From Ichthyophis bannanicus (taxonomy: Eukaryota > Chordata > Amphibia > Gymnophiona > Ichthyophiidae), in contig CM066045.1 of assembly GCA_033557465.1 (NCBI GenBank), forward strand, positions 130,283,596-130,347,595: DNA of 64,000 nt. The letters are read 5' to 3'. The notes beneath the pieces are model-generated. The model saw only the letters and a list, made by a program, of their open reading frames with translations. It ran no database searches and had not been told where the DNA came from. Every line of letters begins with the position of its first letter. Position 1 is the first letter of the stretch. Shown here one piece after another: positions 20,651-32,278 of this stretch. The position numbers and the translations under genes are program-made.

Positions 20651-22779
20651 TCTTGCTGATACACAAGGGCTATGGCTGGCGGCTGTGGCATTTGGATATC
20701 AGTCGTTTTGCAAATAGGCTCCTCAAAGTTTAGAAAACAGGCAAGGAAGAGTGGACAGCAAACACATATTAGAATATTGCTCTGGGTCAGGCCTCTGGAG
20801 AGGAGGAATCGAGGCTTACGGAATAGGGAGCGTGCCAACAACCTTTAGCTTTTTGGCAGGTTCTGTTCTTCAGAAATACTGACCCCAGTGTTTGGAGTTT
20901 TTGAACTTATCCAACATATTCCCGTTTTCTTTTCTGTGCCAGATTTGGTCATTCTAGCCCTGCTTTAGAAAATTATCTTCTCCCAGACAGATGGGCAGAT
21001 ATGAGTCCCTTTTGTATAATATCTAACAGTCTATTGGTTGGATTGTATAAAAAGGATCCTGTGTTGTGGATATTAAAAATAATAAAATAAGAAATAAAGG
21101 GGGAGTCTCTGTTTCAAATCTTTGGGTATTGGATTTTTTTTTCTTTAGCACTGTTAGTGATGTGTCTAAGGTATAGATCAGCCCCAGTTTTGACCTTTTC
21201 CAGTGTGATGTAAATCTGTCATAGATATTAAAATTGTAAATGCAGCTTGGTATAAAACGTATTAGCATTTTGCAAACAGCATGGCCCCCAATTTATCAGG
21301 CATTGGCTGAAAGCCAAACCACCACTTAACATGACAGCTCAGAGACTAGTTTAATGATCTATCTTACTCTCCTGCTATAAGTCAAAACTCACCATTATTT
21401 AGTCTTGTTATCAGTGGCCCCTCTGATACACAACACAGTCAGTCACCTAAACCATTTTTGGGGGTGAACAGAGGGGGGAAGCTACTATTCATAAAGTATA
21501 CACAAAGGAAAGCGCTCTGTAGGAAATTAAATTATGCCTGTCGTTAGTAAATCACAGATTTGTTAAATTATTACAATAGCAGATGTATTTCCTTGTGTTC
21601 TTTGCCCTTACTGCAGGGTAGTGCTGAAACTGCTTGACACATATCATAGTATAGAGAGAGAGACTGCATGTCGGCACCATTACAGAAAGGTTTGCTGTCG
21701 AATGCTCACACGTGAGGGAAAGTGCTGGGCGCTGGCTATGGAAAGTGCTCCCCCCTTCCCCTGATGAACAAACAGATGAGAATAAACCCTAATACATGAG
21801 ACATTCCCTTGTGCACTCCTTCTGGGCCATGTAGACCTATTTTATTTCAAAAGAAGTTGTTTTGATGTCCATTGCAGTCTCTTGGCTTCCATGTGCTACT
21901 GGCGATTGCACACGAAGGTTGCTTTTTTCGGTCAATGGCATTGTATCATTGACCGCTGCATTAATGGTATGGGAAGAAGCCGGAAATGCCCCTAATATTT
22001 AGCCCAGAGGTTTTGCAGTGACTGAGTGTTCATTTTAGCAATGCTAGTTTTGCCAATTAAGGTATAGTTTCTGCAAAACCTAATGCACTTTTAGTACATA
22101 GACCCTTTTTGTGCCTTAAACTGTACATGCATTGTCCATAAAACATTTGCCCCAATCAGCTAAGGAAATGTCTTTTTTGCATGTCAACTGCACCACAGAA
22201 AACACAATGCAGTTAGTTATATCTATTGAAGTAACATTGTCGGTTGCATTAAATTAATGCACCATAACGTATTGTCCCTGCCCATTTTCCACCTATTCCC
22301 CATCCCATTCTACGTTAAGCAGTCAGTGTGGTAATTAGCAGCACACTCAAGCTGCTGCACTAATTGCTGGTGTAGGCTAATTCCCGCATTTACTGCTTAG
22401 CACGGTGGCTCCAATGTGTTTTCTGGAAGTTATAACACAAGTACACAGTAGAAACTCTAGCCATTTTCTAAAATGGAAACCTTCTGATGCTCACCAACCT
22501 GGTAGTTCTAAGTGTGCAGTATGGTAAGCTGAATAAGGTTTTCTCCTTTCTTAATTTTCCATGGATATAATATATATTAGATTATTGCAGGCAATTAAAT
22601 ATATCATTAGGTGGAATGGATTCATTTCATTACCCTTCCAGAACGAAAGAATCCCATACCTACATGTAATAATATTCTCTGTCAAGAGGGAACAAAATGC
22701 AGATGTTCAGAACTTCAAATAGTAATTTATGTTAAATATGTATTTATAGCTGTTTAATCAGATGATCTCCTAAATGATA
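20651..22779. other. Unassigned sequence
   Basis: More than 2 kb without a supported gene or clear repeat. Short inverted segments with gcattaat and ttagtac phrases near 22040-22400 may be remnants of MITEs. Confidence 0.35.
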
Positions 22780-24135
22780 GAGCATTCTCTTTTGCAGTCA
22801 TCTGGATAATAGAATTTCCAGCCTGTGCTTATGATGCTTTTTCCAAGGTGCCGGAAGGTTAGCAGTTCATCCATGGCTTCCAAGAAGGTGGATGCTTGTC
22901 ACAGAAAGGTCAGTAACACTGAAACAGAGAAAGTGACAGCTGGAAAAGACCACAGAACTTGTCTATTCTGTCCATCCAAGCCAACATCCCCTTTTTCTCC
23001 CTCAAAGACCCTCTGTGCTGGTCCCATGATTTCCTGGAGGCATTTAAATATCTATCATATCTCCCTTTCCCCCCTCCTCTCCAAGCTCGACATGTTTAGA
23101 TCTTTAAGTCTGTTCCCATCATATATAAAATGGTTAACTGTCTTAGTAGTTGCCTTCTGGACTGACTCTATCTGGTTTATATCTTTTTGAAGGTATGGTC
23201 TCCAGAATAGCACGCAGTAATCAAAATGAAATCTCACCACAGAGTCATAGAGAATCACCATCACTTTCTTCCTTCCTGCTGATCATTCATTCTTCTCTTA
23301 ATGCACCGAAGCATCCTTATGGCTTTTCCGTCCCTTTATCTACCTGTTTCACTATTTTGGTTATTTTTCCCTCCATTTGCACCTTCACCCTCATGACATT
23401 TCCCAGCTTTCTTCCCTTTGCCACCTATTGTTGGCTGCTTCTTCTTTCTGTAATCTCTTGAAATTTATGATAGTAACCTTTTGTTCCTTGTCTTTTCAGA
23501 TATTTGTTTTATAAACTAAAGTGGATTCTTTTCCTTCTTATCTTTATTCACTTTCCTAAATTGAAAGGTTCACTGCCCTTTCAATGTCTCCTTTTTGTTT
23601 TGCTCACTGCTCTCTTTATATATTTTCCCATCCTTGAGGTGGTCATCTATCTTAAGAAAATTAGTTTCCCTCATGTATAGAACCCTCACCTTTCAATGAA
23701 CCATCTCAACTTGTGCTCTGATATTGAACCAGACCATTTGATCACTGGATCCCGGATGATAGTTCACTATGGCATTAGAAATAATCTCCCCATTCGTAAG
23801 CATTCCTTTGGTTGGAAAGGCCAAACCAACCAATCTCTAGCCCTGCCCGTCAAACTCTCTAGTTGCTAATTCTGTGTTGGGCAAAATATTGGTTGAGCCA
23901 TAGCCCCTTTGCCCATCCCATTCCACTGCTTATGTTATCAGTTGTTACAACAGTTCTCCCTTTAGAGAACTCAATGTGTCTCTACGGTTATATGGCACTG
24001 CAGATGGGATATCCCCAATCATTATCAAGCAAATTGAAATTACCTAGCAATAGCATGTCCCTTTTCATAGCAATTTCATGAATATCTTCAATTAAATCTG
24101 TTATTTATGTAAAGGTCTATATATCGCGCCACTGT
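22780..24135 (-). pseudogene. Decayed CR1-like LINE (antisense)
   Basis: The open frame at 23055-23264 reads VRFHFDYCVLFWRPYLQKDI and RLKDLNMSSLERRGERE, the CR1 ORF2 C-terminal signature. Further along the minus strand, near 24055-24020, LLLGNFNL matches the endonuclease GDFN motif with its aspartate changed. The RT palm between them is missing, so the element is internally deleted. It is a third, more diverged CR1-group subfamily in this window. Confidence 0.7.
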
Positions 24136-25519
24136 AAATGAATGTAACATTCCCTACTTTTGACAGTGATCCACAATGTCACTTCCTTACCTTGCAAGCT
24201 CTGCAATTCTGTTGCTTTAAAAGTTGTGAGGGGTAGTTTTGGGACGTGTTCACAGTTTGAGGGTGGGGTACCAGTTGTAGGGATAGTTTTGGGATGGTAA
24301 CAGTTATGGGTGTTTATGCTCCATCCATGGGTACTGGCTCTGTCAGGTTGTATGTCCCTTTCGGCAATGTGCAGTTCTATAAGAGAGTCGTGGAGCACAA
24401 TCTTCCAGGAGCCAGACTTCCCCGGCAATATCTAACTCCTGGAATTTGAGAGGGTTCTTGAGGTGGGACCAGGAAATCCTGGGAGACCTCTTACACTCTA
24501 GGTCACTCTCCACTTCTCTTGCTAGAAAGAATTGGGTCCAGGCCAAAAGTTAGTTCTGAGCCCATAAAATTTTACTTAGGAAAAATCAAATCACTCAAAA
24601 AGAATCTTCAAACTCAACTGGTCACTTTTAGCATAGATCAAACAACAAATTCAAATGTTTCAACTTACAGCCTCTTGATTTTATATTCAGGGGTCCCTTG
24701 TTCTTTGCCTCTCACCAAACAGTCATAAACTCTAAACTTGATTCCTCTCCTGGACAGGGAGTAAGCAGATAGGTTCCTTCTCTTTTAGAGACAACCGCAG
24801 ACACTGTTCCCCTTCAGGGTGCAGTTCTTCCATGGCTCAGAGTCTCAAAGCATTTGCGTTTCCCTGCAGTCCTCCTCTCCCGCCCCAGTAAATGCTGCTT
24901 CTGGTTATTGCCTCCAATAGTTCCTGTCACTGCCCCTGTGATGCCTTGGCTTAAGCAGTCTTGAAAACCCCTTGTCAGAAGTTCTTGGGTAGACACAGAG
25001 CAGCTACCTGGTGCTGCTCCTGGCTTCTTCTCCAGCACTCCCGTGAAAGACACCCCACAGAGCTCTGGATTAAGTGGTCTCAGACACTTCTCCTGCGAAA
25101 TCCCTTTGCATGAATTCAGGGTCATACCACTTCTCTTCCTTCTCCTGGTGCTTGGCTGGATGAACCATGCTTTGGTGCAATGGCTGTGGAGCCAAAGATC
25201 AGGATTTGAATCGGCATTAGGGTTTTATACCTCTTAGTTTCTCCCTCCAAATTTATACGCCTCCTTCCAACTCACATCATCAGATCAAGGATCCTTCTAG
25301 CATTATATCACTGGGATTAGCTGGATAAATCAGAGGCTGGAAAATTCCCTCCTTTTCTAGAAACAGGCAGATAGAACTTCTCTTCTAGAGCCACTAGAGG
25401 TCCTAGTGAAATAAAACTACAGGACTTAAGTGGTCTCTACATCTCAGATAGATTGGTTTTGTGTATACTATGAGAGTAATGAACGTCAGTCCTAAGTCAG
25501 GATATGTAAAGTATGTAGT
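24136..25519. other. Unassigned sequence
   Basis: No recognised motif. Open frames such as 24814-25125 (minus) are of moderate length but have no recognisable domain or conservation evidence, so I do not call them genes. Confidence 0.35.
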
Positions 25520-26490
25520 GCTTACTCTTGCCATAGTAGGTGCATCATGCCAAAGAGAGCTTCCTTCTGGAGTTCAAAAGTTGTAACATGTATAAGCAAG
25601 CTATCAAGGTGTGCTTGGAAATGGCTTTTAACCAAGCCTATGGCACCCAATATGATGAGAAATATTTCTGTATCTATCTTCCACATTTTCTTGGTCTCTG
25701 CATTTCTTGGCATTTGAGAATCTTTTCTGTCACCACATGATTCACAGAATAATTTTCTGGAACTGATAACTCTATTATCAATGCCATTCTGGTGTTTTTC
25801 TCCTGAACTGCTATGTCTAGTTTTCATTCATGAAGCTTTTTATCAGCTCCATAAGTCTCTTAGAGTCATGATCAGGTACAGTGATATTGTAGTGTTTACA
25901 TAGTTTCCAGTGTATGAGACATGCCACTTTATTGTGCCTTTCTGCATAGACATTTTCTGCCATCAGAACTGGTATTTACATAGTTTCTAATGGATGAGAC
26001 ATACCACTTTATTGTGTCTTTCTGCATAGACAGTTTCTGCCATCAGAACTAAACTGCTGTATTTCACTCAGGAGCAATGTCTCTGACTGGGTTAGTTTTG
26101 TCCATAGCATAACAGCAGTTAACTTCACTCTTAAACACGGTACTACTGCCTGTAGGTTTCTTTGTTGCAGAAGCTGGAACTGCTTCTCCCATAGAAATGC
26201 ACTTGGCTACTTTTTGGGAAGAGGTGGAAGGGCTTTTTTTTTCTCTGGAACCTCTGGTCCAATCTGGATCATTTTCAAACTTGATGTGTCCTTTAATGGG
26301 TTTTTCATCCAAGCCAATTTCATCCCATTCTATTAAATTCTTGCAAAGTTGTAGGTTGCACCCAGACAGACAAACATTCTCAATCCCTTTTGTATAATTC
26401 TTTCCAACCTCTGTTGGGCTGGAAAGAATAATAAGGCAACTCGTAGACTGGGAATGAGGAAGGACTTTTTGCAATCAGTTGATCACGTGT
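25520..26490 (-). pseudogene. Decayed LINE ORF2 C-terminal segment (antisense, clade unsure)
   Basis: The minus-strand frame at 25522-25827 reads KKMWKIDTEIFLIILGAIGL and then TFELQKEALFGMMHLLW. The adjoining segment reads VYAERHNKVACLIHWKLCKH. Both patterns belong to the C-terminal tail of some vertebrate and invertebrate LINE proteins, but I cannot name the clade with certainty. The further open frame at 26064-26474 (136 codons) adjoins it and may be more of the same ORF. I do not recognise it. No RT palm is seen. Confidence 0.5.
25896..26050. repeat. Tandem duplication, two units of about 78 bp
   Basis: Two adjacent units each contain a tttacatagtttc start, atgagacat, ccactttattgtg and tttctgcatagaca, ending ttctgccatcagaact. 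They differ at several positions. The duplication lies within the LINE-like segment and duplicates its HNKV-CLIH coding stretch. Confidence 0.85.
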
Positions 26491-26504
26491 ATTGTGCTGT
26501 CTGT

Positions 26505-26615
26505 CTTGATTAGATTGTAAGCTCTACGAGCACTGACTGTCTTCTTTATGTGTTTGTACAGAGCTGCGTATGCCTTGTAGCACTATATAAATGAGTAATA
26601 TTAGTAGTAGTAGTA
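26505..26615 (+). mobile_element. L2-clade LINE 3' tail fragment
   Basis: Contains gattagattgtaagctctac, then gtagcactatataaatgagt and a tagtagtagtagtaa tail. This is the plus-strand form of the tail seen inverted at 20004 and 47572. Confidence 0.6.
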
Positions 26616-27595
26616 ATCATTCAGGATCACTGAGAATCCTTGGAAATCAGCAGAAGGCCCAGAAGGGACCTTGTATTTTAATACTGTTCCAGGAGCAGAG
26701 ATGTGTAGCAGAGCCCTGGAGCATTATTTCAGGCTAATTGAAGCTAGAGTGAATTCCCATTATCACTATAATTGTATTTTAAGGAGCATAGACCGCAGGC
26801 ACACATCTTAACACTGTGACATTTATCTGTACCGTTCAATTTTTTTAAACTAGTATGGTTTCATTTTCTGCATCATTGGTTATAAATATTTAATATACAT
26901 GATAGCACTGAGAAAAGAAGTCATTTAATTTGTCCCAATGCTTACAAAACATGAAACTTCCAGACTGGGATTTACAAGGCCAAATCAGTGAAATTAGCAG
27001 CTTTGTAATGCATGTTCTAGGATATTGTAGCACTTCAGCAAGCATAATGTGCATGGTTTATAGGTCGTGTTGCATTACCTTGCGTGAAGTAATACATATG
27101 CAGATGGCTGTTTTTTCATCAGGACTTATAAGCAGCCATTGTTTGGAAGTATTTAAGCTGCGAGGCAGCCATTTCAGAATGAAATAAAAATATAGCGTAG
27201 GAATCCTCGAGGGGTTACATTTTAAAAGCTATTTCCACAGGAAAATGGCCTGCTCTGAAAGTGCCTGGCTGTGCGCACCTGAACATCGATGTATATATCT
27301 TGTATGCGCATAAGGGTTTTTTTCCCCAGTTTCAATGGAGGCATTTCCAGGGTGGGGCTGAGGAGTGGTTCATTTTATGCAAATATTTTATAAATTACGT
27401 GCATAGGACATTTGTGCATACTGAATAGTGGGTGTACATTTCTGTGGGTTATTTTCAAAGGCAATGTAGGTGCATGTTTTGTGTAATTTATGCACATACC
27501 TGGCGCACAAGTTAGATGGCTTATTATAAATTACCCATGCATGTGTGTGCCCTCTTCAGGTGCTGCACACAGAGGGCATGTGCTGTACTAACGAT
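26616..27595. other. Unassigned sequence
   Basis: No gene. The part at about 27430-27595, with ttattttcaaaggcaatgta and repeated tgcatg and tgcacat phrases, looks like MITE-derived sequence, but no termini are visible. Confidence 0.35.
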
Positions 27596-27780
27596 CAGTC
27601 CCAGTCCTTGGGACATGCCTAGCCAGTCAGGTTTTCAAGATAACCACAATGAATATGCATGAGAGAGATTGGCATGCACTGCTTCCATTGTATGCAAATC
27701 TCTGCCATGTATATTCATTGTGATTAGCCTAAAAACCTGATTGGCTAGACATATCCCAAGGACTGGATTGAGAACCTCTG
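27596..27780. mobile_element. Palindromic MITE (copy 1)
   Basis: Near-complete inverted repeat. The left arm runs cagtccttgggacatgcc, then caggttttcaagataacc and aatgaatatgcatgaga. The right arm gives their reverse complements (tatattcattgtgatta, then aaaacctgattggctaga and cccaaggactgg). The centre is near 27687. The copy at 29117-29317 and partial copies at 16661 and 57769 share the same arms. Confidence 0.8.
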
Positions 27781-28029
27781 CTATAGATTGGTAGGATATG
27801 ATAACAGAGGAGATACACATCTAAGCTCAAATGCTTTGGCGTAGACAGACTTTGCTCACCCTTCCTTATCTTATCTGTAGTTCATACGCCACTTTTCTGG
27901 TCTGCCACGAAAGGGTAAAATGATAGTGCATGTTCTTATTTTTAATTCACCTTTGCAAATGATGCTCAGGGCAGCTTTTAGCACTATTTGAATTCAGGTA
28001 CAAAAACTATTTTCCCCAAAAAGCTTGCA
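27781..28029. other. Unassigned sequence
   Basis: No recognised feature. Confidence 0.3.
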
Positions 28030-28175
28030 ATCTATTTATTTATTTTATTTATTTATTTATTTACATTCTCTTACATACCGCGCTATTCTGCATCAGTGCG
28101 GTTTACATTGAACAAACTGAAATTACATTGAACAGGGCATTATAACTTGGAGATAACTATTTTACAGGGAACATG
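28030..28175 (-). mobile_element. LINE 3' tail fragment with TTTA repeats
   Basis: Begins with a (ttta)n run (about 28033-28063), then ttacataccgcgctattctg and gtgcggtttacattg. It resembles the antisense L2-clade tail at 12017-12090. Confidence 0.5.
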
Positions 28176-28197
28176 GGCTAACAGGCCAATGCAGAAA

Positions 28198-28275
28198 ACC
28201 GGCGCTGAAGTCTCATGCTATTAGCTGTGTACGTATTTTCGTAGCGCGCCAATAGCATGAGATTTCAGTGCCGGT
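28198..28275. repeat. 25-bp-arm inverted repeat (hairpin)
   Basis: Arms 28198-28222 and 28251-28275 pair over 25 bp with two mismatches that would be G-U pairs in RNA. The loop is 28 nt. No tRNA, snRNA or miRNA family is recognised. Confidence 0.8.
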
Positions 28276-29116
28276 ATGTAGCAAAGGGCTTGTATGCAAA
28301 TGAGCTGCACACAAAACTTCAGTGTAAAGTTGAAAGGAGGGGAACCAATGTATGCGTAAACAAACGTTCTACAAGTGGCCGTGTACGCATGTGCGTAAAT
28401 GTCAAACACTCCCATTACGCACACAGAACATGCACATTCTTGTGGCGCTCACCCCATAATAATCAACATTATTTCATCCAAAAATGTTCTTTTATGAAAT
28501 CAAAACAAAGAAATCTAAAATAAAAGATAAATAATATAAATGAATCCAAAAAACCCACAAGGCTAAGAAGCAAAAAACAATTCTTCTTGAACGCCGAACT
28601 TTCGCTTATATACTGAAAGCTACACGCAGAAAATGTTCACATCGAAGGTAACTGTTCACAGTCTTAACCTACATGATCAAGATGTTTGTCACCTCAGACC
28701 AGGCGTAGAGATACCGGCGTTCCTGCTGGTTATGTAATCCTCTACGCCTTTCTCTGCATTGGACTCCGACCTTATAAGCATTCTATTTTAATACGTGCAG
28801 CTCATTGGCATATTATTTAAATACGTTTGGCGTTGCTTTGTGCACCTAATTTTCTTTTGCTGTTTACGCATGCGTCAATCTCTTTTCTGCATTTGGCGTG
28901 CCAGAATGCGTGCAGATGTGTAATCTGCACGCAAAGGGCATGCTAGTCCTGTATCGGCCTGTAAGTGGTTACTTAAGGCAACAGGAGATAGTAAATTTCC
29001 TAAAATCACAACGAGCATCAGTGGGGAAAGTGGGATTAGAACTCGGATTTTACTGGTTCTCAGTCCTGTAGGCCACTTCTTTTGCAAAGGGAAAAAAAAA
29101 CAAAAGATTCCTGTAT
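28276..29116. other. Unassigned sequence
   Basis: No supported gene. Contains several gtacgcat and tgcgtaaat phrases, perhaps from an old MITE. Confidence 0.35.
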
Positions 29117-29317
29117 ATCAGCATTTCTCAAATCTGGCTTGGGGCTCCCCAGCCAGTTGAGTTTTCAGGATATCCACAATGAATATGCAGAAGGTAGATA
29201 TGTATGCAGTGAGGGTCAGTGTATGCAAATCTCCCTCATAAATATTCATAGTAGGGGTATCCTGAAAAACCAACTAACTGGAGAGCTTCCAGGACAGCTT
29301 TGGAAACCACTGCTGTA
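29117..29317. mobile_element. Palindromic MITE (copy 2)
   Basis: Same family as 27596-27780. The left arm has gccagttgagttttcaggat and atccacaatgaatatgcag. The right arm has aatattcatagtagg, then tatcctgaaaaaccaact. Arms are more diverged than in copy 1. Confidence 0.75.
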
Positions 29318-30002
29318 TACAGTCATTGTTTTTAAAAGTATCATTGGCTACAGGCACGTATGGTGACTGAAAGGGGGTGATTTTATAACAGGGTGCCTAG
29401 GTTATGTGAGCAGGAAGGTGCCTACTTTGTTGCTATTTCATAAAGTCCCAGAACCTGACTGCACCCAAGTTTAGTCCAAATACAAAATAGTGACTTTGAC
29501 CCCCTAGAAGTAGTCTCATGGTACTACCTCCAGGGTACCTACCAATAGTACTGTGAGACCACTACCAGGTATATAGCTACCATTTTGTACCGGGTCAGTG
29601 ATAGAGCAAGAGCATCAGAGGATGGCACCTGCCACCACCTCCACTAACTAACCAGGGGCTCTTGATGGGGGATCTGCAGCCTCATTGGGGAGGGAGGAGG
29701 ATATTGGGGATGCAGATCTGAAGGTGAGAGGATAGTTGCCGCCTCATTGAGGGTTGGGAATGGTGGAGATCCGGATCAAAGGGGTGGTAGGGGGGAATTG
29801 GGGTTGATTTTGATGCAGCAGGCCCAGGAAAGAGGCAAGCCCACTTATAATCTCTCCTATATCATCTAAGGAGGAGTCTTTCTGTTCTGTGAGTCCTTTC
29901 TGATATTACTACTACTACAATTGATCATTTATATAGCGCTAAAAGGCATATGCAGTGCTGCTCAGGGACTTATAATGTGAACTTCTGCCACTGGCAAATG
30001 CC
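29318..30002. other. Unassigned sequence with L2-type tail
   Basis: Mostly unassigned. About 29905-29990 carries attactactactacaattgat and tatagcgctaaaaggcatat, the antisense L2 tail also found at 20004 and 47572. Confidence 0.4.
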
Positions 30003-30328
30003 CTTAGGGACATGTTTACTAACCCTTGTGCCAGTAACATTTGTGGGCCATGTTACCAGCATGGAGGGGGGGGAGGGGGAGCTGCAGTAACTGCAGGGGC
30101 ATGTGCTTCCATGCATCGGCACCATGCATGCCAACACACACAGGCACAACTAACGCTGAAGTGGTGTTAGTTATACCGAAGCTACCAGTGTTACCACATA
30201 GTAGTGCTCTTGACGCCAGTAGCATGGATGCAAATAACGCCACCTCGAGGATGAGCCTTCCCCCCTGCACTAGTAACATGGCCCATACATGTGTTACCGG
30301 CATGGGGGTTAGTAAAAAAGCTCCTAAG
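30003..30328. mobile_element. MITE with terminal inverted repeats of about 55-60 bp (326 bp)
   Basis: The left end (cttagggacatgtttactaa through ccatgttaccag, about 30003-30060) matches the reverse complement of the right end (about 30270-30328) with some mismatches and small gaps. The internal part is unrelated and has no coding capacity. The terminal ttactaac phrase links it to other MITEs here. A clear target duplication is not visible. Confidence 0.75.
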
Positions 30329-31137
30329 TGCACTTGCTAGTTGCAGAAGTTTAAATTAAGCATCTTCCCTGTATAGTAACTGCAGAGCAGATTGTGCATA
30401 TGCCTCCAACATCTACCGCAGACTTTGCACTTACCGTGCATTACTTTTAACGCCTAATGTGCAGTACGTTCAAACATTTAGCACACATTAGTAAACAGAC
30501 TCCTATAGATGGATACGTAGAATGAGAACAGTAAGGATTGGCTGGTATATTTGCAGTCAGTCCAACATGTGGTGATAAAGAGGCTGTAGAATGTTGGAAT
30601 ATGTCTTATACTTACCTCTATTTGAAGGCCGTGGCAGTAGCTGAATTTGGTCACTCTGTGTATGTGTGAATTTTTTTGTGCCCTTTGATTGGTGACTGAA
30701 TTTGATCTCTTTTCCCAGTTGGATTTTCTCTAAATAGGCTGCTTCACAATGACTGGGCCACTCTCCTTGCTAACAGCAAAGAATACTACCTTACAGCGTC
30801 CCCAGCCCTGGCTGGAATACCTGACCCAGAATCAAACCTACATCCCTCTTAGCCACCTGGCCAGCCCACATTGCTTTTTAATATACTGCTTCTGTAGAGG
30901 GTATCTTGCTTTTATCGTAACTGCGGGCACAGACTTCCTACTGTGACATCATTATGTCTCCTTGTATAGAACCATTTCCCTGTAGTGACATCACAGTGCT
31001 TCCATATATGGAGCTGCTTCCCTGCAGTGACATCAGAAAACCAGTTTCACCTGCTGCTAAACAACTGAAATCAAGTGCAAGCAATGGATACGATAAATAA
31101 AGGTTTTTACAAAATCCAGCAATTAGAATCCATATAT
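30329..31137. other. Unassigned sequence
   Basis: Near 30930-31035 a short motif (cctgtagtgacatcacagtg, then a similar ccctgcagtgacatcag) recurs, an imperfect tandem array of about 60-bp units. No gene is seen. Confidence 0.4.
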
Positions 31138-31581
31138 GAGGTGTGATCAAAAAGTATCGAGACTTGTACAATAACACAAGAAGTATAACACTCACTGTTA
31201 TTACACTCAGTCTCCTAAAAAGTAGTCCCTTCCAGTAAGATACCCTTCCTCCAGCATTCCTGCTATTGCTGGAAATAATTTTGAAATGCCTCTTCGTTAT
31301 GCTGTGAAGCTGCTGTGTCAAATTTTACTTAATGGTCTCCAAGTCATCGAATCTCCTTCCTTTCATTGGCAATTTCAGTTTTGGAAACGAGAAGAAGTCA
31401 CTGGGTGCGAGGTTAGGTGCGTACAGAGGCTGACGGACTTGTTCGATTTGGTGTTTGGCAAAGAACTGCTGGACATGAAGTAATGCGTGAGCTGAGGCGT
31501 TATTGTGATGAAGCTACTATTCACCATTCCTGTGCAACTCTGGCCTCTTACAACAAACTGCATGTCTCAAACAAGTCAGAA
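31138..31581 (-). pseudogene. Mariner element, 3' half (separated from its 5' half by the provirus)
   Basis: The outer end at 31138 begins gaggtgtgatcaaaaagtat, a mariner-type terminal inverted repeat preceded by TA. On the minus strand the coding remnant includes HNNASAHALL and YAPNLAPSDFFSFPKLK, the second and third catalytic blocks of a mariner DD34D transposase. The second catalytic aspartate (HDN in the family) reads asparagine here and the third is present. The region joins 41708-42480 once the provirus is set aside. Confidence 0.88.
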
Positions 31582-32253
31582 TGTGGCAGGTGCAGGCCTG
31601 TGACCCACGGTGTCTGACATAGGCAGGCCAGCATGGCTAGCTTGACCTGTAAATGAGGCCTGTGGAGAGGCATATAGGATTGCACATCCCCCAATATGCT
31701 GCTATTGTAAGAAAGAACTCAGTAGAAATATTGAATTAGCTTAGATAAGCAGAATTGCAGAATTAAGAAATGGAAAAATACAGAAAAGATGTGTTTTAAA
31801 GTTACTGATAAGAAAGAGTACATTTGCAGAGAAATATTGAGGAGTGCTGACAGATGAGTTACAGAACCTTGCTCTTCTGCACGCACAAATGGTCCCATAG
31901 CCTTGAAAGTGTGAAAGTAACAAGTTGATGAACTGACCATTGTAATTGGGACTAGAAGGGGGGGCAGGCAGGTGTCATGCCTACAGAAGCCCACAGAAGG
32001 AACATAATTGGAGAAACTTATCAGTACCGGGACCAATAGAAGGGCTACGGGAGGTACGGGAGCGTACCGGGACCAATGAAATGTTTTTCTATACCTAGAA
32101 TGGAACAGAAGTCTATAAAAGTTGTTGTAATGCTTGAAAACTTTGCTCAGCCATTTTGAAATTGCCTTGCTTGAGACTTGTGCACAAATAAATGATTTGG
32201 ACCTTCTGAACAGACTCCTGGTATCATTGGTTTGTCTGCGCTTTGCTGCTACA
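31582..32253 (+). repeat. 5' LTR (672 bp)
   Basis: Starts TGTGGCAGG and ends GCTACA. Features in order: two copies of taccgggaccaat (32025-32037 and 32065-32077), each including a CCAAT box and separated by 40 bp start to start. A TATA box tataaaa lies at 32114-32120 and a polyadenylation signal AATAAA at 32187-32192. R would start about 25-30 bp after the TATA box and end roughly 15-25 bp after AATAAA, which leaves a short U5. All positions are offset by exactly 9454 from the 3' LTR. Confidence 0.97.
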
Positions 32254-32260
32254 TATTCCT

Positions 32261-32278
32261 TGGTGCATTGGCCGGGAA
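32261..32278 (+). other. Primer-binding site, tRNA-Gly type
   Basis: TGGTGCATTGGCCGGGAA is the exact complement of the 3' end of a vertebrate glycine tRNA, including the added CCA. It lies 7 nt after the LTR end. Most classical gammaretroviruses use proline tRNA, so this is a glycine-primed (ERV-G-like) lineage. Confidence 0.88.
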
